This document shows, one piece after another, positions 24,387 to 34,500 of a DNA stretch of 64,000 nt. Numbering within the stretch: the stretch's first letter is position 1; every line of letters starts with the position of its first letter. Below the pieces are notes generated by a model, which made no database searches, was not told the origin of the DNA, and saw nothing but the letters and a program-made list of their open reading frames with translations. Position numbers and translations under genes: made by a program. The DNA is from Faecalibacterium sp. I4-1-79 (GTDB lineage Bacteria > Bacillota > Clostridia > Oscillospirales > Ruminococcaceae), in contig NZ_CP094467.1 of the NCBI RefSeq assembly GCF_023347235.1, positions 1,364,001 to 1,428,000 of the forward strand, read 5' to 3'.

Positions 24387-25980
24387 AACGTTGCACTGGT
24401 ACGCAGAAACTTCCGGCGGTATGCGGCAGGGCGATGCCCCGGTGTACCCGGGATGCGGCGCGGTGCACCTGAATGCCGACCTGCCCGCCGGGACACTGAA
24501 AACCGTGCGTGCCGAGCTGCCGTGGAAGATGGAAGCAGACGAGCGTCTGTTCATGAACGGCTACCAGACATGGACCTACAGCCCGGAGCTAAACCGGAAC
24601 GGCAAGCTGCGTGGCACCGACCACATCCCCGGCTTTCTGCGCAAGAAATACGCCTTTGACCGCTACGGCGATTATCATTTTGCGCCTTACGGACATCAAA
24701 AGGGGCAGAGCCACGGCTTTTCCTACTGCTATTTCCGCAAGGGCAAGCAGTTCCGGCTGGTGGCATCGCTGGACGAGAAGCCGGGCTACACCATTTTCCG
24801 CTACGACAGCGGCAAAGCCCTGCTGACGCTGGAGCGGGACTGCGCCGGGGTGGAGCATCCCGGCGGCAGCTTTGCCCTATTCGACCTGTTTTTTGCCGAG
24901 GGCAGCGAGGCCGAGGTGTTCGACGGCTGGTTTCAGGCCATGGGCATCAAGCCCCGGACGGAGAAGAAGCTGGCCGGCTATTCCAGTTGGTACAACCGCT
25001 ATCAGAACATCACCGAGGATACCATCCGGGAGGACCTGACCGGATGCCGCAGTCTGCTTTGCCCGGGAGACCTGTTCCAGATCGATGATGGCTGGGAGCC
25101 GAAGGTGGGCGACTGGCTGGAAACAGATGCACAGAAATTCCCCCACGGGCTGAAAGGCATGGTGGAGGAAATTCACGCCGCCGGATTTCAGGCTGGGCTA
25201 TGGCTTGCACCCTTTGTGTGCGAAAAGGACTCTGCCCTTTTCCTTCAGCACCCAGACTGGCTGCTGAAAGTGGACGGCAAACCGTGGTGCTGCGGCAGCA
25301 ACTGGAGCAGTTTCTATGCGCTGGATATCGACAACCCGGCGGTGCTGGACTATCTGCGCCGGGTGTTTGACCGGGTGCTGAACGACTGGGGCTTCGACCT
25401 TGTCAAGCTGGATTTTCTGTACGGTGCTGCCCCCTTTGGCAACGCCCGCGAGAGCCGGGCAGCCCGGATGTACCGTGCTATGGAGCTGCTGCGCAGCTGG
25501 TGCGGGCAAAAGCAGATCCTCGGCTGCGGCGTACCGGTGATGCCGGCTTTCGGGCTGGTGGATTACTGCCGTGTCAGCTGTGACGTAGGGCTGGACTGGG
25601 ACGATGTGTGGTATATGCGCTTGTTCCACCGGGAGCGGGTGTCCACAAAGCAGGCCATCAACAACACGCTATTCCGGCGGCAGCTCAATGGCCGTGCCTA
25701 TGGCAGCGACCCGGATGTGTTCTTCCTCCGGGAGGAAAACTGCAAGCTGACGGCAGAGCAAAAACGCACCCTTGCCACGGTCAATGCCCTGCTGGGTAAT
25801 GTGTTCCTTACCTCGGATATGCCGTCCCGCTACACGGATGCGCAGCGGGCAGAGTACCGCCGTCTGCGCGATATATTTGAACATGCAGAACAGGTGAAGG
25901 TGAAAACGGAAGAGGGGACGGTTTGTATTCAGTATCTTCTGTACGGCAGACCGCAAAAGTTGCTTTGCAGCCCTTTTTAG
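24379..25980 (+). CDS. Alpha-galactosidase, glycoside hydrolase family 36
   Basis: 533 residues; start at ATG 24379 after GGGGAGGAAG, overlapping the symporter end by 8 bp. The barrel carries the clan GH-D motifs: FQIDDGWEPKVGDW near 232, GLWLAPFVCEKDS near 273, LVKLDFLYGA with the probable nucleophile Asp near 345 and DVGLDWDDVW with the probable acid/base near 401-405. It is shorter than the 700-residue GH36 enzymes; the N-terminal beta-sandwich is reduced. There is no signal peptide. With the GH2 enzyme it would release galactose from alpha-galactosides such as melibiose- or raffinose-type sugars (inference). It is the last gene of the operon. Confidence 0.9.
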   Translation: MTETLHWYAETSGGMRQGDAPVYPGCGAVHLNADLPAGTLKTVRAELPWKMEADERLFMNGYQTWTYSPELNRNGKLRGTDHIPGFLRKKYAFDRYGDYHFAPYGHQKGQSHGFSYCYFRKGKQFRLVASLDEKPGYTIFRYDSGKALLTLERDCAGVEHPGGSFALFDLFFAEGSEAEVFDGWFQAMGIKPRTEKKLAGYSSWYNRYQNITEDTIREDLTGCRSLLCPGDLFQIDDGWEPKVGDWLETDAQKFPHGLKGMVEEIHAAGFQAGLWLAPFVCEKDSALFLQHPDWLLKVDGKPWCCGSNWSSFYALDIDNPAVLDYLRRVFDRVLNDWGFDLVKLDFLYGAAPFGNARESRAARMYRAMELLRSWCGQKQILGCGVPVMPAFGLVDYCRVSCDVGLDWDDVWYMRLFHRERVSTKQAINNTLFRRQLNGRAYGSDPDVFFLREENCKLTAEQKRTLATVNALLGNVFLTSDMPSRYTDAQRAEYRRLRDIFEHAEQVKVKTEEGTVCIQYLLYGRPQKLLCSPF

Positions 25981-26056
25981 AAAGCAGCCGAATATGTGCT
26001 TGTATAATCATACTTTATAAACGGAGAAAAACGGCTTATATTGGAGAAAAAACGCA

Positions 26057-26085
26057 TTGCATCGTAAGCGAATCGGTGCTATAAT
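26057..26085 (+). promoter_or_regulatory. Strong promoter in the gap before hsdM
   Basis: TTGCAT (26057-26062), 17-bp spacer, TATAAT (26080-26085). A transcript from here would meet the terminator at 26121 after about 60 nt. Confidence 0.65.
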
Positions 26086-26120
26086 ATAAATTGTCGAAAG
26101 TTGAATATAAGCAGACGAAC

Positions 26121-26152
26121 AGCCGGTAGGTCGAAAGCCTATCGGCTTTTTT
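26121..26152 (+). terminator. Terminator 36 bp after the promoter
   Basis: AGCCGGTAGG (26121-26130) pairs with CCTATCGGCT (26138-26147), followed by TTTTTTCG. It could end the galactoside operon or, with the promoter at 26057, define a short RNA. From 26153 to 26405 I see nothing else. Confidence 0.75.
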
Positions 26153-26405
26153 CGTGCTATCTCACAAGGTGCTATGTACATAAAGGGTAGAGTGAATAGA
26201 TTTGGATAAGGCTTTGGATGTTAAAATTTTGTGAAAGAAACGTGAAAAGCACCTCCTTTTTGCCCGATTTCGGTGTACATAGTGAAGGCCTTTATTTCTG
26301 AGCCAGGTGAAAGGAGAAAGTGGAAGTCAGGGATTTATTGCAGTTCAGGGGGAGACTGTCGCTGATCATTTGTCATGCAGCTGCTTGTTTTGCGTTGCAA
26401 AATAC

Positions 26406-26450
26406 TTGTTGGGGACACCCAAACCCTTGAACTGCATCCGTTGGATGCAG
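26406..26450. other. oriT-like relic (tentative)
   Basis: CTTGTTGGGGACACCCAAAC (from 26405) resembles the CTTGCTGGGGAGTACCCCAG stretch before mobC at 46549, and is followed by a perfect CTGCATCC/GGATGCAG hairpin (26432-26450). It may be a leftover transfer origin from an element that brought the RM genes. There is no mobilisation gene beside it. Confidence 0.3.
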
Positions 26451-26569
26451 GATTAGCGTCTCCAAATGAGAAAGTTTATGGCTCTAACACATTGTCAGCC
26501 ATTGGTAAACAACTTTTCCAGTCAAAAAAGAAAATAGCGATGATTAAAGATGAACATTGCAGAAAAATG

Positions 26570-26578
26570 TGATACAAT
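26570..26578 (+). promoter_or_regulatory. Extended -10 promoter of hsdM
   Basis: TGATACAAT (TGn followed by TACAAT) lies 37 bp before the GTG start of hsdM. No good -35 is seen. Confidence 0.45.
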
Positions 26579-26615
26579 AGAAAATGAAAATCCAAACAAC
26601 AGGAGGAACCCCCTC

Positions 26616-28448
26616 GTGGCAAATAATGTGAACGTCAAAAAACTGGAAGCTGACCTGTGGGAGTCGGCAGATCTGCTGCGTGCAGGCTCTAAACTCACCT
26701 CGAACCAATACTGTATGCCGGTGTTGGGACTGATTTTTCTGCGGTATGCGTACAGCCGCTTCAAACTGGTAGAGCAGGAGATCCTGAAAGACCGTCCCAT
26801 GCGCGGTGGCCGGGTGCTGCCGGTGGAGCAAAGCGACTTTGCCGAAAAGAGTGCACTGTTTCTGCCCAAGGAGGCGCAGTACAATTACTTAGTCAATTTG
26901 CCCGCCAACATCCCGGAGCAGGGGCTGACCGGCATCGAGGGTAACCCGCTGAACAGTCTGGGCGAAGTGGTGAACAACGCCATGGAACTGGTGGAGCAGC
27001 AGAGCGAGCAGCTGCAGGGCGTTCTGCCGAAGGACTACACCATCTTCTCGGATGAGCTGCTTGGGGAACTGCTGCGCATCTTCAACAATGATGCACTGGA
27101 CGATGTGGGCGGCGATGTGATCGGCCGTATCTACGAGTACTTTTTGAATAAGTTTGCCAAGAATGTGGCACAGGATGACGGCGTGTTCTTTACGCCGAAA
27201 TCGCTGGTGAAGATGATCGTCAATGTGCTGGAGCCTGCCCACGGCGTTCTGCTGGACCCGGCTTGCGGCAGCGGCGGTATGTTTGTGCAGACCGGCGACT
27301 TTGTAAACCATGCGGGTATGATCGCCAACAACACTATGACCTTCTACGGACAGGAAAAGGTGGAGTACAACGCAAAGCTCTGCCTGATGAATATGGCCGT
27401 GCATGGCCTGACCGGCGTGATCAAGTCCGGAGATGAAGCCAATACCTTCTATCACGATGCCCACAACCTGAACGGCTGCTGCGACTATGTGATGGCAAAT
27501 CCGCCGTTTAACGTGGACAAGGTCAAGTCGGAGTCGGCGCAGAGTGCCGGGCGGTTGCCCTTTGGCCTGCCCGGCGTGAACAAGGCCAAGGAAATCGGCA
27601 ACGCAAATTATCTGTGGGTGTCCTATTTCTACTCCTACCTGAACGAGCATGGCCGTGCGGGTTTTGTGATGGCGTCCTCGGCTACCGACAGTCAGGGCAA
27701 AGACAAGGACATCCGTGAAAAACTCATCCAGACCGGCCATGTGGACGTGATGATGAGCGTGGGCAACAACTTCTTCTACACCAAGAGCCTGCCCTGTTCG
27801 CTGTGGTTTCTGGATAAGGGCAAACCGGAACATCTGCTGGACACTGTGCTGTTCATCGATGCCCGCAACTATTATACCGTGGTGGACCGCACTCAGAACG
27901 AGTGGAGCGACTGGCAGCTGAAGAACCTCAACGCTATTGTCTGGCTCTATCGTGGCGAGGTGGACAAGTACAAGGGGCTTTTGGCTGAATATCACGCAGA
28001 GCTGGCGGACGACCGCCCCTTTGCAGAGATTCAGGCTGCAATGGAACAAAACGTACAGGCCAAGCGGGAAGAAGCCAAAGCCGCTGTGGATGCAGCACCC
28101 CGCAAAGAGCGCAAGACCACGCAGGAAAAGTTCGACAAGGCGCTGGAAGCCCTCAACGAGAAGCTGACCGTTGCCAAGGAGGCCGTCTGGCTCACCGAAA
28201 AGTTTGGCGAGGGCGTTTATCAGGACATTCCCGGTTTGTGCAAGGTGGCTAGCCGCGACACCATCCTCAACGAGAAAGGCGCATCCCTGACGCCCGGTGC
28301 CTATGTGGGCGTTGCACCCGTGGAGGATGACGGCGTGGATTTTGCCCAGCGGATGAAGGAGATCCACAAGGAGCTGCTGGAATTGCAGGCAGAGTCCAAC
28401 CGCCTGATGGAAACCATCTCGAAGAATCTGGAGGAGATGGGGGTATGA
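26616..28448 (+). CDS. hsdM: Type I restriction-modification system, methylase subunit HsdM
   Basis: 610 residues. I choose the GTG at 26616 because AGGAGG (26601-26606) fits it; the ATG at 26550 lies upstream of the promoter. The HsdM N-terminal helical domain (LEADLWESADLLRAG..LKLTSNQY region) is followed by the SAM motif LLDPACGSGGMF near 213 and the catalytic VMANPPFN near 294. A C-terminal coiled-coil segment (about 470-530, rich in Lys/Glu/Ala) would contact HsdS. It methylates adenine in the bipartite site chosen by HsdS. It overlaps hsdS by four bases (ATGA). GC content is like the host, unlike hsdS and the following gene. Confidence 0.95.
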   Translation: MANNVNVKKLEADLWESADLLRAGSKLTSNQYCMPVLGLIFLRYAYSRFKLVEQEILKDRPMRGGRVLPVEQSDFAEKSALFLPKEAQYNYLVNLPANIPEQGLTGIEGNPLNSLGEVVNNAMELVEQQSEQLQGVLPKDYTIFSDELLGELLRIFNNDALDDVGGDVIGRIYEYFLNKFAKNVAQDDGVFFTPKSLVKMIVNVLEPAHGVLLDPACGSGGMFVQTGDFVNHAGMIANNTMTFYGQEKVEYNAKLCLMNMAVHGLTGVIKSGDEANTFYHDAHNLNGCCDYVMANPPFNVDKVKSESAQSAGRLPFGLPGVNKAKEIGNANYLWVSYFYSYLNEHGRAGFVMASSATDSQGKDKDIREKLIQTGHVDVMMSVGNNFFYTKSLPCSLWFLDKGKPEHLLDTVLFIDARNYYTVVDRTQNEWSDWQLKNLNAIVWLYRGEVDKYKGLLAEYHAELADDRPFAEIQAAMEQNVQAKREEAKAAVDAAPRKERKTTQEKFDKALEALNEKLTVAKEAVWLTEKFGEGVYQDIPGLCKVASRDTILNEKGASLTPGAYVGVAPVEDDGVDFAQRMKEIHKELLELQAESNRLMETISKNLEEMGV

Positions 28449-29584
28449 AGTGGGAAAAGGTGAAACTGGGGGATATTTGCAAGTATGTGACCTCAGGAGG
28501 AACGCCCAAAAGCTCTATAAAAGAATATTATGAGCCTAAGCAAATTCCATGGTTAAAAACTAAAGAAGTCAATTATTGCCGAATTTATGAAACAGAGTCG
28601 TATATTTCAAAAGACGGATTAGATAATTCTAGCGCAAAGATGATTCCACAAAATTCAGTGATTGTTGCGATGTACGGACAAGGTGATACAGCTGGAAGAG
28701 TAGCGATAAACAAAATTCCACTAACAACAAATCAGGCGTGCTGTAATCTTATCATAGATGAAACTAAGGCATACTATGAGTTTGTATATTATCAATTGGT
28801 TACGCTGTATGAAAAAATGGTTTCATTAAAGAATGGTGGAGCACAGCCAAATTTGAATGCAGCGATAATTAAAAGTATTGAGATTAAACTTCCACCTTTA
28901 AAAACACAGCGGTATATTGCTGATATTCTCTCTGCCTATGATGACCTGATTGAAAACAACCAAAAACAAATCAAACTACTGGAAGAAGCAGCCCAGCGGC
29001 TTTATAAAGAATGGTTTGTGGATTTGCGCTTTCCGGGGCATGAAAACACGAAAATTGTGGACGGCATACCGGAGGGGTGGAGCAGAGGACTGTTAAAGGA
29101 ACTTATCAGCGTTAATTATGGAAAAGACCACAAAAAAGCTCCTGATGATGGAAATATCCCGGTTTATGGTTCTGGCGGTTTAATGCGAAAATGCAATAAA
29201 TCGCTGTTTTCTGGTGAGGCAGTCCTGATTCCTCGAAAAGGCTCTTTGAATAATATCATGTATGTGGATGAAACATTTTGGACAGTGGACACAATGTTCT
29301 ATGCTACGATGAAACAGCCGCATACAGCCGTTTTTGTATATTTCTTTGTCAAAGCATTTGATATGTACTCCATGAATATTGGCGCAGCAGTACCCAGCAT
29401 GACGACAAAGATTCTGGATGCGATGGATGTGGTAATTCCCGATAAAGAAACTCTGGAAAAGTTTGACAAATGTGCAAAAACGTATTTTAATAAAATAAAG
29501 ACGCTGCAAGGACAAAATGAGCGGTTAAAGACAGCAAGAAATTTACTGCTGCCAAAGTTGATGAGCGGGGAAACGGAGGTGTGA
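28445..29584 (+). CDS. hsdS: Type I restriction-modification system, specificity subunit HsdS
   Basis: 379 residues in two halves, each a target-recognition domain followed by a conserved helix. The first starts VKLGDICKYVTSGGTPKSS and ends PPLKTQRYIADILSAYDDLIENN; the second starts EGWSRGLLKELISVNYG and ends with PKLMSGETEV after a helix (EKFDKCAKTYFNKIKTLQ). The two domains read the two halves of the DNA target. The recognition domains are clearly AT-richer than the helices and than hsdM, typical of domain exchange in HsdS. It is coupled to hsdM and lies four bases before the next gene, which is not part of the standard type I set. Confidence 0.95.
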   Translation: MKWEKVKLGDICKYVTSGGTPKSSIKEYYEPKQIPWLKTKEVNYCRIYETESYISKDGLDNSSAKMIPQNSVIVAMYGQGDTAGRVAINKIPLTTNQACCNLIIDETKAYYEFVYYQLVTLYEKMVSLKNGGAQPNLNAAIIKSIEIKLPPLKTQRYIADILSAYDDLIENNQKQIKLLEEAAQRLYKEWFVDLRFPGHENTKIVDGIPEGWSRGLLKELISVNYGKDHKKAPDDGNIPVYGSGGLMRKCNKSLFSGEAVLIPRKGSLNNIMYVDETFWTVDTMFYATMKQPHTAVFVYFFVKAFDMYSMNIGAAVPSMTTKILDAMDVVIPDKETLEKFDKCAKTYFNKIKTLQGQNERLKTARNLLLPKLMSGETEV

Positions 29585-29588
29585 ACTG

Positions 29589-31535
29589 ATGGAGTATTAC
29601 GGTGTTAAATTTTACGGAACAGGTGACTTTGCAAATGCAGAAGAATTAAGAAAGTGTGAAAAGGTTTTTGATGATTATCATAACTGGAATGGATATACAG
29701 AAATAAATAAGATAATTGAACTGTATAATGTGAAAAAGTATATTGACACCGGGATACGACTTGATGATTGGGCAGATGAACTTTATCTGGATTTTCAGAA
29801 AAAGTCGGGCACAATTATGAATATCATTGGAAAGTTCTTTGCAAGCAGGAGTATAAATAATCTGTCGAAAATATATGAGAATATAGATGTTCTTTATAAA
29901 GAAGATTTTTGGGAAATAATAGCCAAGATAGAAATTTACAAGAAATGTTCAAAAGAAGAGTTTTTGAATTTTTTGAAGGAAACAGAGCCGGGGCCAGATG
30001 TATTACTGTCACAAAAAGATATTGTAGGAAGGCAAAGCGAGGCGGTTTCAAAGTATTTTTTATCTGATGCACAACATGCGGAATTTTTGGTACAAATATA
30101 CTTGCAAAAAGGTCAATTGGATAATAAGTACAGAATTCCTAAAGAATTAACAAATGAAAACAAGGAAGAGTTGATAATTGCATATATAAAAAGCGACTTT
30201 CCTAATTTGAACTATCTAAGGTTGATAATGCAAGAAACAAACTCAAGTAAGTTGAAACTAAAACCATCAACAAAAATACTGGCTCGGCAGAAATATAAGG
30301 AATTATATGAAAAGAATAGTAGCCGCTTTATGGATTTTGGATGGAATATAGAAGTAAGCTTTCCATCTTTGGGTGGAGATGGAAAGACAGTTAGAGACAC
30401 GTCAAACGAAAGTGAAAAGGAATTTTGCATAAGATGTAAGACAGACTATGACTGGATAGTAGAAAATTTAGATTATCCTACGATTTTGAATAATTTAATA
30501 TACTTGATTGAAATTACTGATAAACAAGGCAGGTGCCAATTAGTGGCCAATGCTTCTAAAGTGGGTTTTTTCGAAGCATATATGGGAGTACATGGTATTA
30601 AAGAGTATCCAGCAGGAGCAGCATTTAGTGCAATGAATCAAATGACAGCACTTCAGATGCTGGGATACAGCAATATACTAAAAAAGTGTAATGTTGATAT
30701 AGAGGACGTTTATAAGTGGTTCTTTGAAGTATATCTAAAAAAAGAATTTGATATTGATGGATTCATTTTTCATCCGTCATCAAAAGGCGCAACGCAACTT
30801 GAAAAAAATCGGAATATTGCTATTGAGATCGAAAGCGTTTTAAAACAGTTTACGGAATATTGCCATTATGGAGTAGTTGATAGGGACAGTTTGGAATTTG
30901 CAGCAGAAAATTTAAAGATATCAGATGTGCCGAGTTTACTAGAAAATAAGTATGCATATTCTAAGTCGGAAGAACTACAAAGAGAGAAAAATCTTTTGTA
31001 TTCTGCACAGTTGGTTCCCTTTCTAGAAAACAAAGAAACTAGAAGGAGTTTTAAAAATATTGTAGAGCTGCTTTTGAAACAGAAAAAGAAGAAAGATGAT
31101 TTTGATTTCTTTCAAAAAAATGATTTGAAATGGTTAATATCAAGAAAAGCGATCTCAGAAACAGATGACGGATTTTTGAAATTGGATTTGAAACGGGCAT
31201 ATCTAATAAAAGAATTAAAGGACTGGGATTATTTGTTTTTAGGACAGGATGCGGGAAAAGAAGAATTTGTTAAAGAGGTATTAGGATTTGAAGAATTTGA
31301 GATAAAAGATACATTGTTCTCAGAACCAGAACAAAAATATTTGAATTATCTATTAAATAATGACAGCGTTTCAAATGGCATGGCGTTGAGAAATCGCTAT
31401 GTACATGCAACAAACTCATTGAGCGAGCATCGACAAGAGATGGACTATGCATTTTTCTTAATTGCTATGTCTCTGATAATAATAAAAATAAATCAAGAAT
31501 TCTGTACATTAGACGAATTAAAGAAAACCAAATGA
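29589..31535 (+). CDS. Large protein with C-terminal HEPN-like RNxxxH motif embedded in the type I RM operon
   Basis: 648 residues, strongly AT-rich, cytosolic, mainly helical. It lies between hsdS (4 bp) and hsdR (9 bp) with GGAGGTG before its start, so it is co-expressed with the RM genes. I do not recognise the first 570 residues. Near 599-606 it reads ALRNRYVHATN followed by a hydrophobic helix (FFLIAMSLIIIKI). This RNxxxH plus helix matches the catalytic arrangement of HEPN ribonucleases and of DUF4209-type proteins. GGDGKT near 263 is not a full Walker A. E. coli prr loci hold the HEPN anticodon nuclease PrrC in the same slot, but this protein lacks PrrC's ATPase. Inference: an RNA-cutting effector held by, or released from, the RM complex. 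Confidence 0.7.
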   Translation: MEYYGVKFYGTGDFANAEELRKCEKVFDDYHNWNGYTEINKIIELYNVKKYIDTGIRLDDWADELYLDFQKKSGTIMNIIGKFFASRSINNLSKIYENIDVLYKEDFWEIIAKIEIYKKCSKEEFLNFLKETEPGPDVLLSQKDIVGRQSEAVSKYFLSDAQHAEFLVQIYLQKGQLDNKYRIPKELTNENKEELIIAYIKSDFPNLNYLRLIMQETNSSKLKLKPSTKILARQKYKELYEKNSSRFMDFGWNIEVSFPSLGGDGKTVRDTSNESEKEFCIRCKTDYDWIVENLDYPTILNNLIYLIEITDKQGRCQLVANASKVGFFEAYMGVHGIKEYPAGAAFSAMNQMTALQMLGYSNILKKCNVDIEDVYKWFFEVYLKKEFDIDGFIFHPSSKGATQLEKNRNIAIEIESVLKQFTEYCHYGVVDRDSLEFAAENLKISDVPSLLENKYAYSKSEELQREKNLLYSAQLVPFLENKETRRSFKNIVELLLKQKKKKDDFDFFQKNDLKWLISRKAISETDDGFLKLDLKRAYLIKELKDWDYLFLGQDAGKEEFVKEVLGFEEFEIKDTLFSEPEQKYLNYLLNNDSVSNGMALRNRYVHATNSLSEHRQEMDYAFFLIAMSLIIIKINQEFCTLDELKKTK

Positions 31536-31544
31536 GGTGATCCT

Positions 31545-34500
31545 ATGAGCCGCGAATACTCCGAAAATGTCCTTGTTCAGAACAGCGCAGGCAATCTGCT
31601 GCAAAATGTTCTGGGCTGGGAGGTCGTGATGGCTTACAACTCCGAAAAGCTGGGGCCGGATGGGACGTTGGGCCGCACCAGCTATGGGGAAGTGTTGCTG
31701 ACCCGGTATTTTCGGCAGGCGCTTTTGCGGCTGAACCCGTGGCTCACCCCGAACCAGCTGGACGAGGTGCAGAAGAAATTCACGGCGCACGTTTCCACCG
31801 CATCCATGATGCAGATCAATGAGGAAAAGTATTTTCTGCTGCGGGATGGCATCCCGGTGACGGTCAAGCGGCCGGATGGGCGCACCGAGACCCGCAGTGC
31901 GGCGGTGATCGACTTCAAAAACCCGGAAAACAATCATTTCCTCGCCGTAAAAGAAATGAAGATCCACTCGCAGCTGTACCGCTGCAGAACGGACATCGTG
32001 GGCTTTGTCAATGGCATTCCGCTGCTGTTCATCGAGCTGAAAAAGCCTACCGTGGATGTGCAGAACGCCTACATAGACAATTACCGAAATTATCTCGATA
32101 CCATTCCGCAGCTGTTCTATTACAATGCCTTCCTTATGCTGTCCAATGGATTGGAAGCCAAGGTGGGCACGCTTGGCAGCAAGTATGAGTTCTTCCACGA
32201 GTGGAAGCGTCTGAAGGAGAGCGATGCAGGCAGAGTGGAGCTGGAAACCATGCTGCGGGGCATCTGCGAGAAAAAGACCTTCCTCGATCTGCTGGAAAAC
32301 TTCATCCTTTACGACCATTCCGGTGGGCGCACCACCAAGATTCTGGCCCGCAACCACCAGTATCTCGGCGTCAACGAGGCCGTCAGTGCTTACGAGAACC
32401 GCAAGCTGAAAGACGGCAGGCTGGGGGTGTTCTGGCACACGCAGGGGTCTGGCAAAAGCTACTCCATGGTCTTTCTGGCGCAGAAGATCCGGCGCAAGTT
32501 TGCAGGTTCGCCCACCATTGTGGTGCTGACCGACCGTGACGAGCTGAACCGGCAGATCAGCGATACCTTTGAAAACTGCGGTCTGCTGGGCAAAACCAAG
32601 GCTTCGCAGTTTATTGCATCCAGCGGTACAGACCTTGTAAAAAAGCTGCGGGGCAACCCCAGCTTTGTGTTTACCCTGATCCAGAAGTTCAATCTGCCCA
32701 AGGAGCCGCCCATCTACCCGGATCACGACATTCTGATTTTGTCGGATGAAGCCCACCGCAGCCAGTACGGCATTTTTGCAGACAACATGATGCACCTGCT
32801 GCCCACGGCATCCCGCATCGGCTTTACCGGTACGCCGCTGCTGGCAGATGACCATATCACCGAGCGCACCTTTGGCGGGTATCTGTCGGTGTATGATTTC
32901 AAGCGGGCAGTGGAGGACGGCGCAACGGTGCCGCTGTATTATGAGAACCGTGCGGATAAGATCGCCCAGTTGGACAAGCCGGAGATCACCGGGCGGATTT
33001 TGGATGCCATTGAAGCTGCCGACCTTGATCCCTCGCAGGAGGAAAAGCTGGAACGCGAGTTTGCAAAGGAGATCCATATTCTCACCGCAGATGAACGGCT
33101 GCGCTCCATTGCAAAGGATTTTGTGGAGCATTACTCTGACCTTTGGACCAGCGGCAAGGCGATGTTTGTCTGCCTGAATAAGGTCACCTGTGTGCGGATG
33201 TACAACTATGTGCAGGAATACTGGCGGGCAAAGATCAGGGAACTGGAAGCCCGGCAGGGCACAGTGACCCAGCAGGAAGCACAGGAGCTTGCCCGTAAAC
33301 TGGCATGGATGAAAGAAACCGAAATGGCAGTGGTGATCAGTCAGGAGCAGAACGAGGTGCAGACCTTCAAAAAGTGGGGGCTGGATATTCTGCCGCACCG
33401 TGCCAAAATGGAAAAGCGGGAGCTGGATAAAGAATTCAAGGACAGCAAGAATCCGTTCCGGGTGGTGTTCGTCTGTGCCATGTGGCTGACGGGCTTTGAT
33501 GTAAAGTGTCTGTCCTGTCTGTATCTGGACAAGCCGTTGAAAGCCCATACCCTGATGCAGACTATTGCTCGTGCAAACCGTGTTTCGGAGGGCAAGAGCA
33601 ACGGCCTGATCGTGGACTATATTGGTATCGTAAAGGCGCTGCGCAAGGCTCTGGCAGATTATACGGTCAGCAAGAACAGCCCGGCGGGCATTGACCCAAC
33701 GGTGGACAAAACGGAGCTGATTCAGCGCATCCGCACGGTCATCGGAAAAACGGACGGCTTTCTGGCAGAACACGGGTTCCGGCTGCAGGAATTGGTGGAC
33801 GCACAGGACTTTGAAAAGATGAGCCTTGTACAGGATGCAGTCAACGCGATGTGCGAGACGTTGGAAACCAAGAAAACCTTCCAGACCTATGCGTCTGAAC
33901 TGTCGCGGCTGTTCCGCTACGCAGACCGTGACGATGTGGACGATGTCGTGCGCGCCCGGAAAAACGCAATTCTCGCCATCTACGAGGGCTTGCAGCAGAA
34001 GCGGAAACACGCGGACAATACCGACCTGATGGTGCAGATCAACGGCATCGTCAACGAGTACATCCATGTGGAAAAGCCGGATCAGGAGGCTGTACCTTCC
34101 CAGCAGTTTGACATCAGCAAAATTGATTTTGACCTGCTGAGCCGGGAGTTTGCCCACACCCGGCGGAAGAACCTTTTGCTGCGCGATCTGGATGAACTGG
34201 TGAATCAGCAATTGGCGAAAATGTTGTTTGCAAACCCGCAGCGCATTGATTATTATGACCGCTATCAGGAGATTATTGATGCCTATAATGCAGAGCAGAA
34301 CCGGGCAACCATTGAGAAAACCTTCATGGATCTGATGGAGCTTGCAAGTTCACTGGACACGGAGCAGCAGCGCTATGTGCGTGAGGGCTTTTCCAGCGAT
34401 GAGGAACTTTCAGTGTACGATTTGCTGTTTTCGGAGAACCTCACGAAGCAGGAAATTGAAACGATCAAGAAGGTGTCTGTGGACTTGTTGACAAAAATCA

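Noticed and set aside
26375-26572. 65-codon frame before hsdM.
   Set aside because: No ribosome site, no recognisable domain; overlaps the oriT-like stretch and hsdM promoter.
29589-31535. PrrC or RloC as the identity of the embedded RM gene.
   Set aside because: No ABC-type ATPase motifs; GGDGKT near residue 263 is not a full Walker A. Only the location and the HEPN-like motif are shared.
31518-34211. 897-codon minus-strand frame over hsdR.
   Set aside because: Antisense shadow; hsdR has nuclease and helicase motifs.
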